From positions 4,526,001 to 4,590,000 of the forward strand of contig JAVLRN010000002.1 in assembly GCA_032821775.1 (NCBI GenBank): a DNA stretch of 64,000 nucleotides, in the 5' to 3' direction. The position numbers and the translations under genes are program-made. Positions 44,857 to 55,726 of this stretch are shown here, in pieces. This stretch comes from Sanguinoderma infundibulare. Lineage: Eukaryota; Basidiomycota; Agaricomycetes; Polyporales; Polyporaceae. How positions within the stretch are numbered: the stretch's first letter is position 1; every line of letters starts with the position of its first letter. The notes under the pieces are model-generated. The model was not told the origin of the DNA, searched no databases, and saw only the letters and a program-made list of their open reading frames with translations.

Positions 44857-45263
44857 GGTGACTCTGTGGGGCAATGGTCAGCCCTTCTGCGAAGCGAGCA
44901 GCACACCATCAACCACGCACAGTTTTTAGATGAAGGGGGGGTCTTGAGGTCTTGTCGTCGTCGTCGAGCGTGCCGTTGGGCGCGGGGAGTAGCAACTTTG
45001 CGGGTAGGACCCAGCAGCCACGTGCGCGACCGGGTGGCTGATGGGACTGTACAGTACCAAACCTTGTTCCGCCACCAGGGCCCCTAAGCGCTGTCCGTGT
45101 TTGTGCACGCCCCAAGCCATCCGACCCGACCTCAAGACTATCTCGTCGCCGTCGTCGCCGTCGCCGAGATACGCCCAACCATCAAGGCCTGAAGGTTTGT
45201 CTCTTTGCTTCGTTCTTCTTGTCCCGTGTTCTCCAAAATTTACGTCGTTATTTTGCTTGCAGT
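44857..45263. promoter_or_regulatory. Shared divergent promoter region of RPS13 and RPS6
   Basis: A 407-bp gap between two head-to-head ribosomal protein genes. Next to the RPS6 ATG lies a T-rich tract ending TTGCTTGCAG, suggesting a 5'-UTR intron whose acceptor is one base before the start codon. Coordinate transcription of both genes is likely but inferred. Confidence 0.5.
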
Positions 45264-46243
45264 ATGAAGCTCAACATCGCCAGTGAGTTTATGCCTACCG
45301 GGAGGGGACTTAGAGGATGCGTGTTCTGACCCGGGCGGCCACGACAGACCCCGCGACTGGGGAACAAAAGACCCTCGACTTCGATGACGAGAAGAAATAG
45401 TGCGTTCTCCTCCCTTCGGTTTACTTGCATTCATATATTAATCTTCGCATCCTTACCCAATCAATTGTGATGCAATACCCCAGCCGTGTCTTCTACGACA
45501 AGCGGATCGCGCAGGAGGTCCCGGGTGACTCCCTCGGCGACGAGTGGACGGGCTACATCTTCCGCATCACCGGTGGAAACGACAAACAGGGTTTCCCCAT
45601 GAAGCAGGGTGTCTTGCTCCCTCACCGTGTCCGCCTCCTCCTCTCGGACGGCCACTCCTGCTACCGTCCCCGCCGCACCGGCGAGCGCAAGCGCAAGTCC
45701 GTCCGCGGCTGCATCGTCGGTCCCGACATCGCCGTCCTTTCCCTCGTGATCGTCAAGCAGGGCGAGAACGACATCCCCGGCCTGACCGACAACGTCCTCC
45801 CCAAGCGCCTCGGTCCCAAGCGGGCGACCAAGATCCGCAAATTCTTCAACCTCTCCAAGGAGGATGATGTCCGCAAGTACGTTGTCCGGAGAGAGGTCAA
45901 GAGCGCTAAGAAGGAGAACGCCAAGCCCTACACGAAGGCGTACGTGTTTTCACCATTTGCATCGTACGGTTGACCGACGTGTGTGATCGCCAGGCCCAAA
46001 ATCCAGCGTTTGGTCACTCCTCTGCGTCTCCAGCGTCGCCGTCACCTTCGCTCCCTCAAGCGCCGCCGGATCGAGCGCCAGAAGGAGCAGAAGACGGAGT
46101 ACGACGCTCTCCTCGCCAAGCGCATCGCCGAGAAGAAGGAGAAGGCGGCGGCCGTCAAGGCATCACACAAGAAGTACGTCTCCTCATCCATTCTCTACTC
46201 ACCCGTCTTACTGTCGATCTCTAGGACTGCCGGTGCTGCGTAA
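45264..46243 (+). CDS. RPS6: 40S ribosomal protein S6 (eS6)
   Basis: Small-subunit protein, in other eukaryotes the phosphorylation target of the TOR pathway. The five exons are phase-checked: 45,264-45,282, 45,348-45,399, 45,484-45,939, 45,994-46,173 and 46,225-46,243, giving 241 residues. Diagnostic segments: [72 protein letters not shown] and [14 protein letters not shown]. The tail is short ([15 protein letters not shown]), lacking the serine cluster phosphorylated in animal S6. The high share of C-ending codons in the large exon fits strong expression. Confidence 0.97.
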
Positions 46244-46857
46244 AACGCCTATCAGGAGTCCATCCACTTATCCTATGCGGTCGCATGTTGTATGGTTCTA
46301 CGTATAGTCATGTCCTTTGCTCTCCTCCTATCATCCCCGCAATCTCATTACATGCGACTTACGGCGAAGTGTATACTGCTGGCTGTGAGACGGCGCAGGA
46401 TGTTGTATATCAGCTCTGTTGATTCTTTTGTTTGGGACTTCAGGTGATGTCAGTTTGCCGTCGTTGCTGTGCTTTGGCAACTCGTGCAGGCTCATACCAA
46501 GCCCCTCATGCGCGAGCGTGCAGATGGTCCTGATATGAGACCAGCGTTTGTTCTCGCGTGCCCATTACTCGCCGGTCGGTCAGTGAGTCGGACTAGCTGT
46601 GATGCTGTGCAGTGGATTTCGCTCCCGGTCGTCAGAACGTGATCCACGTTGAACGCGGTGCCAGCAAAGTTCTGTCATAACTGGTACTCACCGCCTCTTT
46701 CCTTGGATTTCACATCGTGCGCCTCCCATGCCCCAAATATGCCTCTGCAAGGGTAGCCCAGGATCGAATTCCTTCCGCCGCGCCGCAAGGTTTACCGTCT
46801 CCGCTCGCCTTAGACTTGTCTCATTCTACTATGCACATCAGCTGTGGCTCCTCTCCC
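46244..46857. other. Intergenic region after RPS6
   Basis: Contains the RPS6 3' UTR and the likely promoter of the F-box gene. No RNA gene or repeat was recognised. An in-frame upstream ATG at 46,831 could extend the F-box protein by nine residues. Confidence 0.4.
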
Positions 46858-48211
46858 ATGGATCCATGCTTGGTACCTGCCGAAATATGGGAGGAGGTTA
46901 TCGATTTCGCAGGTTTAGACTCTGGCGAAGATCCCGATCCGACGGAGTACTACCCTGATATGCGGTCCTGTTCCCTCGTCTCCAGGTCATGGCTGCCTCG
47001 GAGTCGATACAATCTCTACCACACAGTTCGAATCACAGACCCGTTCTCTCCGAATTCATCGACCGCCCTACTTTCTCAGACGCTCGCCGCCGAGCCTACG
47101 CTGGCGAACCTCATTGCGAAGCTACGTATCGGTCCACAGCTGCGGAGTACCCCCTGGCCCTTTACGCTCGCAGCCTTTCCTGCACCATGCTCCAGGCTCC
47201 TTCCAATCTTGCGCGACGTCTCGATCCGTGGCGCAGACTGGCAGCGATATCCCCCATCGTATTCAAAGCTCGTCTTGGCCAGGTTCCCGTTGACCTCCCG
47301 GCTTCACCTGTCCGACGTCTCCTTTGACGCCGCCACCGATTTCTTCCAGCTCTTGTGGCGCCTCGACGGGCTGCGCACCCTGACTTTGGAGCAGGTGCGC
47401 CTGGTGCGGCCTATCGACGGCGCGGAGGATGAGAGGTTGTCGCGACTGTGTCCTCGCAACGCATGTCGAACTTTGCAGAGACTTTGCATCCTGGCACGTA
47501 GTCCGAACTCGTCATGTTCCATCCGACATGTCGCTCACGAAAAAACTCATGATGATACAGGGAGGCATGGCGGAGCTCGGAGTCGGCAACTTCTTCGCTC
47601 CGAGCGTCCTTTTCGGGGACGCCGTCGTCGACTTGTCCCTTGATTTCTCGTGGAAGAACTGGCGTGATGGTATGTTGTATACGTACCTCCTCGTGCGATA
47701 GTATCTGCCGCTGCACTCAGCTGCTTTTTGCCCAGTCAACCTCCCGCGTTGGCTTTCGGGTATGGTCAGGTTGAAAGACGTGCGGCTCAAAATACTCCTC
47801 GGGGAGGGTGTGGATGCCGCCGTCCGCCGTCCGGATTTCTGTTCCGCGATCCTCTCCGCCCTCCCCGCCCAGTCGATAGCCCGGATCCGAATGGAGTTGA
47901 TGCCGGGTGAAGGCGAAGACCTCCCATACGGAGTGACCAGCCGGTCTGAGATGCTCGATATCCTTAGCGGCAGGTGGGCCCACCACCACGTCCTTGGCGG
48001 GAAGCTCGTCGACTTTGCGAACCTCGAAAACGTCTCGTTCGTCCTTCACGACGATCGACTCGTCCACGATTCGGTTTGGTGGTCCGCGAGGCTCAGGCAG
48101 CGCCTGCCCTCTCGCTTCGAGCGGATCGTCTCTGTCCATGTCCAACAGTCATGTGAGCTACAGCTACAACTCGTGTTTTGCAAGAACCTTCAAGTTCCAC
48201 TGTTGACTTAA
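46858..48211 (+). CDS. F-box-like protein
   Basis: Exons 46,858-47,435, 47,479-47,669 and 47,736-48,211 keep phase and give 414 residues. The start MDPCLVPAEIWEEVIDFAG and SCSLVSRSWLPRSRYNLYHT form the F-box-like core common in Agaricomycetes. The rest (LRDVSIRGADW, SKLVLARFPLTSRLHLSDVS, LRTLTLEQVRL) is LRR-like, and the C-terminal region ends FERIVSVHVQQS. The first intron is only 43 nt, so that boundary is less certain. A GTGAGC donor at 48,153 and a CAG acceptor at 48,228 could splice the gene onward into the next reading frame instead of stopping at 48,211. Confidence 0.75.
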
Positions 48212-48228
48212 CTACTGGGGATCCGCAG

Positions 48229-49995
48229 ACGACCCACACGTGTGGCCGGGCGGTGTTTCCCTTCCTGCGAGCGTCGTCGAAAAGTTCACAGGGGAAACGC
48301 TGTTCTCGAGGGGCGAACAGCACGATACGGCGGCTGACGAGACGATGCAACACCTCAGTACCACCATCGACGAGATTATACGAGGCTTCGCCGAGCTCGC
48401 TGATAACTTCAGCCACGCGAGAGAGAACCTCGCGACCATACAGCGTGGCAGACCCGAGTGGGCAAGATACAAAAGCGTGAGTCATCATGCCGGTGAACTA
48501 TGTTGCCGGTTGCACAATTTGAAAGGGGGGCATTTTGCACAGAAATTCAACAAGTTGTTGGAGACGAGCTACAAGAACGCCGTTGACACTGATGCGTTCA
48601 TGAAACGTACGTCTATATGTTGCCTTGCTGCGGATGCTTCGGAGAGAAGCTCACGTCGAAGTCGCTTGTTTTAGAGTTCGATATTGTGCTCGCATACTTT
48701 GCCCATCCCAGTTTCTTTGCGGGGGATGCCAGGGAAGCGATATATGGTTTCACCAAGGTCAGCCTACTAGTTGGCTACCAGTAGAAGGCGAGCATAGGAC
48801 CCTGACGTTCGTGCGCTTTCCTGACAGAGACTCGGTGCCAAGACGCAAATACCACTGGATATGGAAAGCGAGTTCAGGGTGCTCGCGTATGCTCTCCGTG
48901 AATCGAGCGAGGCTTTCGTCGAGACTCGTCGGAGGTCTCTGAAGCGAGCAGACCCGGGCCTCGGCATTCTTGCGCAACGTGCCTCGATCAAGGGCAAGAT
49001 CAAGGAGCTGTTTAGGAATAGAATGCACCAGTCAGTTTTCCTCGCCTTTGAACACGCAACCATTCGATGCTGGAACTAACATCCGGGTACATGCATCAGG
49101 CTCACGGCGCAGGTGAGGTCTGGACCAGTGTTCGACGTTCAGTATTCAATGCTTGCTATATACTGAAATTCGGCGTCATATAGATGAAGAAGGCTCGTGC
49201 CCCAGACCTAGCCTCGCACATTGCAGCCCGCACTGAGCTTCCGGCTGCTGCCACGGCGACTTCCGGACCCACTGTGACGTACACTTCGGTGGTGGGTGAG
49301 AGGCGACGGCGTCCTGGAGTAATCCCCTCATTTCCCGTTAACAGGAGACATCGACGGCCGCGGCTATCTCGCGGGCCTGGGAGCACACGACGTGCGTCAA
49401 TGAAAGGCAGAGTGCGCATTGATCAATTTAAAGGTCATCGAGCTCATCTCACGGTGCTACGTAACCCATGCCACATGGTAGAAGCTGTAGCTGGAGTCGA
49501 GAGCGTTCTTCGGGAGCTCGAAGAGGTAAGCTCGTCGCCGGCCTTGGAGTACACGAAGAACGTCCTTGCAAAGCAGAGTGCGCATTGATCGATTCAGAGC
49601 TGTCATCAAGCTCGTCTCTCACGTTACTCCATCACCCACGGTAGAAGCTACAGCTGGAGTCGAGTGTTTTCTTCAGGAGCTCGAAGACGTAACCTCGGGC
49701 CAGACCCCGGCCGCCCTCGTCGGCAAGAACGGTGCGGGGGCGTCTGGCTCGAAATTGAGCTCGGAAATCACGCATCTCGCGCACAGGATCGATGCCATCA
49801 GTTCCGTTTGGAAGGCCGTACGTCCCCAACGTTGGGCTGGTTCACGGAATTGAACTGACGTCCTCGACGTTGTAGATCAATTCGGGATTGAAGCAATTCG
49901 AAGAGCAGCTTACGCTGGCGGCTGGCGAAGATGGCGAGGTCCGGTTGGCAAGGTCTTTGTCGTATTCGAGCCAGTCATTGACGTTGACCTTGTAA
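48229..49995 (+). CDS. Helical protein, STAND/NLR N-terminal-like, possibly joined to the F-box gene
   Basis: A chain of exons reads VEKFTGETLFSRGEQHDTAA, HLSTTIDEIIRGFAELADNF, FNKLLETSYKNAVDTDAFMK, FDIVLAYFAHPSFFAGDARE, LDMESEFRVLAYALRESSEA, VIKLVSHVTPSPTVEATAGV and ITHLAHRIDAISSVWKA. It ends INSGLKQFEEQLTL ... SYSSQSLTLTL with a stop at 49,993. It is alpha-helical and charged, and the last third resembles the helical N-terminal region of fungal NACHT/STAND proteins, but no P-loop follows. The 5' frame has an upstream stop at 48,204 and no ATG before DETMQHL, so the start must come by splicing, for example from the F-box gene. A 120-nt exon is duplicated in tandem (49,405 and 49,571). Function unknown; the gene may be truncated. 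Confidence 0.45.
49405..49690 (+). repeat. Tandem exon-sized duplication (about 120 bp units)
   Basis: Units at 49,405-49,526 and 49,571-49,690 share GCAGAGTGCGCATTGATC, GTAGAAGCT, AGCTGGAGTCGAG and AGGAGCTCGAAGA followed by a GTAA donor. Each copy has an acceptor-like GCAG and a donor, so each could serve as an exon. The second has the longer open frame. Confidence 0.7.
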
Positions 49996-50325
49996 CCCTC
50001 TAGCGTTTCCCCGATGCAGTGGCTCCCACGCGCGAGATCTACGGTCGTCTCATGCTCTTATTGGAGAATTATGCGAGTGGTTACAATGTCGTCTACCCAG
50101 ACGGTGAATGATGGATGGTCTCGTGAACTGGACACCGACTTTTGATTGTGGCCCAGTCCCTGTGTACGATCATCGGCCAAGCAATCCGTTTGGGTAACAC
50201 CATGGTCTTACCACGGCAGCACGGCACAAGTAGTTCAATATGAAAAACGTCTCGAAGCGATCGGTACAAGCATACAATTGTCCTCGGCGGCAGCAATAGA
50301 TAATAGCAGTACAAGCGAACAAAGC
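49996..50325. other. Intergenic between helical protein and VPS68-like gene
   Basis: The two genes are convergent here. No other feature was seen. Confidence 0.4.
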
Positions 50326-51249
50326 TTAGATGGACAGGGTGTACTCGTACTCGGTACTGACGCTTTGCGAGATCCAAAGGACGATGGCGGACAGCATGAG
50401 GGCGACGTTCTGGGAGACGTTGGCGTAGCCGTAGTAGGTGTACTGCTCCGTGTAGTGGTGCAGAACGTACTTCAAGACGAGGACGGTCTGGGGGATGGGT
50501 GTGAATCAGCATTTCTTCGGTGCGGCGATATAGGTAGATGTGGAAGAAGGTGCGGGGAGGATACAGACGGCATACGCTTGCGAGAAGCCTCCGGAAGCTA
50601 ACCTATGAGCATCCGCGGAGAATGGGACGCTGACCGCAGCATCTCCGACAATCACAGCCCCCCCCAACGAAGACTCTTGGTCGATTCTCAAGAGGTCGAG
50701 GCCCAAGCATGGCCCCATCTGAACCAGAGAGATGGACAGAAGGGATGCTCACCACACTGCCCGCGAGACCTCCGGCCATGAGCGCAAAGCCGATGAACAA
50801 GAACAACCTCGCCCGCCACACCGCGCGCGCATCTCCAAAGTCCTCGTGTCCCTGCACGCGGTCCTTGTCGATGAGGTTGATGACGATCATGCCCAGGAGG
50901 GAGCAGATGCCGGGCAGCCAGTCGAGGAAGGTGACGTGCACGGGCGGCGGGATCTGCGGCTCGTCGTACGGCGCGTGTGCGTGGGCGGAGAGGATGGCGG
51001 CATCGAGGAACGTCCAGTTCGCGAGGGCAAACTATGATGGTGACCGGCGTCATCCAGGGAAGTAAAGGATGGGAGAAAGAAGCAGGGTAGGAGGTCAGTT
51101 CAGTAGGCGAGGGAGAAGAGCTAGAGAACACATACGAGGCCGCCTGCAAGATAGATCCCAATGGTGCGCCTGTGCTTCCCAAGGGTGATGCCCGGGAACG
51201 GGTTTATACAGACCCTGCGAGGGTCGTAATCTGAGCGAGGGAGGGCCAT
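50326..51249 (-). CDS. VPS68: Vps68/TMEM50 (UPF0220) family membrane protein
   Basis: Small four-helix membrane protein of endosomes and vacuolar sorting; in yeast Vps68 works with Vps55. The three exons are phase-checked: 51,249-51,136, 51,031-50,753 and 50,487-50,326, giving 184 residues, the same as yeast Vps68. Helices are seen in TIGIYLAGGL + FALANWTFLDAAI, VHVTFLDWLPGICSLLGMIV, RLFLFIGFALMAGGLAGSV and ALMLSAIVLWIS. VHVTFxDWxPxxCS, GFALxAGGLxGS and QNVxxMLSxxVLWIxQ are family signatures. The C-terminus TEYEYTLSI parallels the yeast end. The second intron is long for this region (265 nt). The symbol is assigned by family similarity. Confidence 0.9.
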
Positions 51250-51707
51250 AACCACAGAAGACGTAGAAGAGCACAAGTAGCTTGTCGGAGAAGGCGGTCG
51301 TCGCTCCTGACGCCTGCACCGCCGACGCAAGCACAGGGCGCCTCCGGTAGCTTGCATGCTTCAGGGGGTGCATTACTACGCACCTATGGACACTTTTGGT
51401 GTATGTCTTTATCCTTGTATGTTCCCGTTGTCCCCGTCCCCTTCCCGTCATTCTGCTCGCACTGTACTTCGCTCGAGGGTGTGTGTTGGAGATTGCATTA
51501 CATAAGCGAGCTCGTGTTATGCTCGCCGCCGAGGTCTCTCCCATCTTGTCATCGCTAGTACTGTACATTATGATTTAGAGTCTTGTTCATTTGTGTATTT
51601 AGTACTGCCCGCAACGCGTCGCCCCTCATGCATTTGTATCACTGCTCAAACGCGACCGTCTTTTCCCCCGTTCGCTCTCTTCCCGCGCGCCCCGCTCTCT
51701 CCCACAA
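51250..51707. other. Intergenic between VPS68-like and EEP genes
   Basis: Upstream region of the VPS68-like gene and 3' region of the EEP gene, both on the minus strand. No gene is recognised. Confidence 0.4.
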
Positions 51708-52739
51708 TTAGATGGTGAAAGTGCAGCGCAGCCCGCAGTGGTCGCTCCAGGGATAGACGTTGACGAGACCAGGCTGGAGGACTTCGATCTCGTCCGGCTG
51801 CACGCCCAACATGACGACCTTGTCCAATCTGCGTGGCTTGCGTCCGTCCTCGAGTTCGACGCCGACGCCCCACGTAGCTCCTCCGTCAGGCCCCGTCGTA
51901 CTCCCGTGCAGTGCGACCCAGGCATCGACCAGCTTGTTCTCGTCGATGAGAGTATGATCGTTGGGGTGGATTGCGTTGAAGTCGCCTGCGATGATGCCGC
52001 CGCTGCATCCGGGCTCGCGCAGGAGGCCGGCCAGGATGCGCATCTGAAGCATACGCTTGAGCTGCGCGTCGAGGGACTCGAGGTGGACGTTGAGGAGACG
52101 TAAGACCGCGCCAGGCGCAGTTGGGGAGGCGATGTTCACGCAGAGCGCGTCCCTCTTGTACCTGCTAGGGAACTCCGTGCGGAAGACGCTGTCGAGCATC
52201 ATCTTGGAAGTGCCCTTGCCCTCGCTCTTGCTCTCGCCCTCCTCCCCAGCGAGCAGCGGAGAACCGAAACGCTTGCTGGAGAGCAACGTCATCGTCGCAA
52301 ACGGTACGCCCTTGAAAGACGCGTCGTCCTCGGCGTCGGTCGTTAGGAAGCTCGAGCGCACTCCGGGATGGCTGAGGACAGATTCCCGGGCGCTAGACGC
52401 GACTTCCTGGAGAAATATGATGTCGGGAAACTTGGGTCCTTTGAGGACGTGGTCGAGGATGCGCTCGGCGCGTTCGCCGCGCCTATGCAAGGAGGCCTGG
52501 ATGTTCCAAGATGTGAGGGAAAGTGTCTGCCTGCCGACGGCGTGAGCGACTGCTGGGCGAGAAGAAGGTCTCTGGGTGACTGGATCATGCGGGCCGCGCA
52601 AAGATATGGCTGTCCATCGATTGCTGGCACGGTCGAAGGCAGATAGAGCACGGGGGATCCTGTCTCTGTACAGGTTCATGGACGATGGGGTGTTGTGAAC
52701 GCGGGAGGCTTGGAGAGATTCGATCCCACTGGCGGACAT
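51708..52739 (-). CDS. Endonuclease/exonuclease/phosphatase-family protein (TDP2-like)
   Basis: Single-exon gene of 343 residues from ATG at 52,739. The EEP fold motifs are present in order: SWNIQ (N79), FLQEV (E112, metal-binding), LLNVHLES (H219), AGDFNA (D253, N255) and SDHCGL (D333, H334) at the very end. A missing piece would be obvious, and none is missing. The order and spacing fit Mg-dependent phosphodiesterases. FLQEV and the short C-terminus resemble the TDP2 group, which repairs topoisomerase 2 adducts, but the substrate cannot be read from sequence. The first 70 residues are low-complexity and lack an obvious targeting signal. Confidence 0.87.
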   Translation of the reverse strand: MSASGIESLQASRVHNTPSSMNLYRDRIPRALSAFDRASNRWTAISLRGPHDPVTQRPSSRPAVAHAVGRQTLSLTSWNIQASLHRRGERAERILDHVLKGPKFPDIIFLQEVASSARESVLSHPGVRSSFLTTDAEDDASFKGVPFATMTLLSSKRFGSPLLAGEEGESKSEGKGTSKMMLDSVFRTEFPSRYKRDALCVNIASPTAPGAVLRLLNVHLESLDAQLKRMLQMRILAGLLREPGCSGGIIAGDFNAIHPNDHTLIDENKLVDAWVALHGSTTGPDGGATWGVGVELEDGRKPRRLDKVVMLGVQPDEIEVLQPGLVNVYPWSDHCGLRCTFTI

Positions 52740-53317
52740 CGAGCAATTGGGCAGTGCCGGGCGCCTCCGAGTCGAGCTCCTTTCCTCGAGGTACCCACTA
52801 CAACTTCAAGCATACCACTGCACAGTTCTCGCCTTGGACGGCTAGGACGGCTTGCTATGTTCTGTCGTACTCTGACAATCGCAAATCCCCGGACTGGGTG
52901 CGTGGTGGTGAGTCAATCATTCGCATGTACAGGAGCGTTTCGACCTCCAGAGCCCTACCCATACTTGCATAAATGCCAAGGTCCCCTCTCGTGTTTGGGA
53001 TATTTACCTTGATTTCCTGCACTTCAAATACGCTGTCATTCGTTCCACCCATTCATGACATAGCCAGCGAGAGTCGGCACAAGACCAAGGAATCTCCAGG
53101 TGACCCAGCCATGCCTCTTATTCGCGTCTAACTCGATGTTAGCCCTCTTGAGTATTGAGGCCTGAGGTGAGGCCGTTAGTCTTCGAACAATACTTCGAAA
53201 CCTCTGGATGAGTCTCACAAGACGGGATAGAGGTCTGGTGTTGCGAGCACGTGACAAATCAAATTGGGCCTTCGCAGTGTGTTGCCTTTCCTTTGTACCT
53301 CGACTGCTCCTTTCAGC
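52740..53317. other. Divergent promoter region of EEP and Kelch-MYND genes
   Basis: The two flanking genes point away from each other, so this is probably their shared 5' region. No other gene is recognised. Confidence 0.4.
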
Positions 53318-55726
53318 ATGCCTCAAGCTCGCATGCCGGTTGACGTCCTAGGAAGCCTTGAGTTGGAAGTGGCGTTCGCCACTTATTTGCGTCAACTGGC
53401 GGGGTCAGGTTCGCTCATTCAAGTTTCACTTCAATGATCGGTTGAAAAAAAAAGACCTACGCTGACCTCTGAGTGTTCGCAGAACGCCGACAGCGCGATG
53501 CGCAGTCTAAGGTCGCTCTCGTTGAGGCAGAAGGCTTCGAACGCGAAAGGAAGTACGACAATGCTGGCGCCAAGTTTGCAGAAGCGACGGCGCACCTACT
53601 TGGTCCTGAACTCAAAATCCCAATCGATGCGTCCAACGACGGAGGTGTGAGGTGTGAGGTTTACCTCAAGTTGACTATAGACGAGTGCCTTACCGCTATG
53701 ACATGCGCTAATGGCGTGTCGCGTTGCCTATTTGAGACGGGCAAGCTACGAGAGGTGAGTGTCGGCGGATTTAGGCGTTTTCAGTCGTGAAGATGATGAC
53801 CTTGTTAGGCGTTGGATTGGACTACTGAGGTCGACATCTTGCACAAAAATGCCCGCTACAAGGCCATCCCTCTCTATGGCAAGTCCTCAAGCTTGGTTCT
53901 CGAGCTCGACCTACCCGGTCTAACACTGCTGTTCGTTACAGATTGGCAGCATTACCACCCGCCTGCGCCTGCGCTCGAGTTCCACCGCCAGCGGCTGCTC
54001 GCGCTCCTCGCCGCCTCTGACATCTTCCTGAAGCTCGGTAACACCGGCGCTGCGGCCTACATGCGGAACCTCGGAAACGATATTATGGCCAGCATCCCGT
54101 CAATCAGCGACCTGCGCGTCCTGCGCCAGGAGGTCCTCCCGGCGTCTACAATGAGGGCTACTACGAAATGTCGCCACCCAGACCCGGCCATGCATCGCAA
54201 CCACGAAATCACGGAGCCTGCGCTGCAGGTTCGCGGATCGTGGCAGAAGTTGAAGGTTGCCGGTCACTCCCGGATTGCTTCGCGCATGGCACATGCTTGT
54301 TTCATCTACAAGAGTAAGCCGTCGCTCGTCCTGCCGGTTCACGCAGTCATCGATGCATCCGTGACATCCAACAGGCAGGTTGTACGTCTGCGGCGGCCAG
54401 CGCTCCGGCATGTCTGGCGACATCTACAAAGACCTCTGGTGCATCGACCTCGTCCGCATGGACGGCTGGCGCGAGCTCCCGTCCTGCTCACAGCCGTTCC
54501 ACAACTGCCAGATGGCCGTGCACGACGGCAAAGCGTACCTCTTCCGCGGCGCGTCCGCCATCGACTACTTCGACCTCGAGCGTGAGCGCTGGGGTCGCAT
54601 CAGCACGCACTTCCTCAACGCGCTCGGGGCCCCGCCGAGTGGGCGTACTCGCCCGACGACCTCACGGACTACACCGCGTGCATGGTCCATGGCAAACTGT
54701 ACGTCTTCGGGGGCATATACAAGCGCGGGCTCGGGTCCAACCTCTTCGCAGCTCTCGACGTCGAGAAGAAGACGTGGACGCTCCTGAGCGGGACCACGGA
54801 CGCGGAGCCGCTCCCGGCGCAGTTTGACGTGCCGGGACCGAGGAAGCAGCATGCGATGTGGGCCGACCGCGGAGAGGAGAAGATATACGTGATGTACGGT
54901 ATGGCGGACCGGATGGCGGCGGCCTTGTCGCCGGCGGAAAAGGAGTGGGCCTCGACGGACGGCTTGGGCTTCGCGTACGACGACTGCTGGTCGTGGGACA
55001 TCGCGAGGAAGGAATGGCGGCGGGAGCGCGTCGCGGGGAACTTCCCGTGCCCGCGCGCGGAAATGTCGGCCTGCTACGTGCGTCCCAGGCGCAGCTCGTC
55101 TGCGGACGTTCGGCTGACCGGAGGGCGTCCTCGCAGAACCCGGTCATTGACTCGGCCGTCATGTTTGGGGGGTACAGCCCCGCGCTTCCGTACTACGACG
55201 AGCCGTCCGGGACGTGCTACGGGTACCACTACTTCTCGGACACGTTCATCCTCGATCAGTCCTCGGCTGCTCCGCGGTGGCGGCACGTCGTCAGCCCGAG
55301 CTTCCCGACGTACCGGGCCCAGGGCCAACTGCTCGCAGACCCCGCGACGGGCAAGATGTTCCTCTTTGGCGGCTACACGAACACGGACTGGGTCCCCGCG
55401 GGGAAGCAGGAGGTCACACGGAACTACGGTGACATCTGGCAGCTCGTGGTCGACGTCCCCGGGGGGCTGTACGAGGACGTGGACTGGGAGGACGAGACGC
55501 GGTGCGCGCAGTTGGGGCCCTGGCAGATTTGCTGCGTGTGCAAGGCGGTGGGCATTTACAAGAAGTGTGGAGGTGCGTTCGCGTCTTGGAGTGCGAGCTG
55601 TATTTGTAGAGGTGGCTGATGCGATGGTTCTCAGGTTCGTGTGGGGGGCGCGTCTTCTACTGCTCGGCGAACTGCCAGAAGGACGGGTGGGCGATCCATA
55701 AGGAAAAGCATGGTTGCAGGCGGTGA
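53318..55726 (+). CDS. Kelch-repeat protein with C-terminal MYND zinc finger
   Basis: Start MPQARMPVDVLGSLELEVAF. Residues about 30-200 form a TPR-like helical region (VEAEGFERERKYDNAGAKFA, NLGNTGAAAYMRNLG-like). Kelch blades follow (RMAHACFIY..RLYVCGGQ, YTACMVHGKLYVFGGIY, RKQHAMWAD..IYVMYG, NPVIDSAVMFGGYSPA, GKMFLFGGYTNTDW). The C-terminus is a MYND finger: CCVCKAVGIYKKCGG, SCGGRVFYCSANCQKDGW and HKEKHGC. MYND fingers bind proline-rich partners, so it is probably an adaptor. Introns include 53,880-53,942 with GC-AG ends, and 55,081-55,139. A one-base frame change near 54,628 in GGGGCCCCGCC has no fitting intron; it is either a lesion or an assembly indel. Confidence 0.82.

Noticed and set aside
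44857..44874. Upstream in-frame ATG of RPS13 (MPHRVT)
   Set aside because: Eukaryotic S13 proteins start MGRMH and the length from that start is exactly the family's 151 residues.
48240..48242. Start of the STAND-like frame at 48,240
   Set aside because: The codon there is GTG, not ATG, and a stop lies upstream at 48,204; the start must come by splicing or lie further in.
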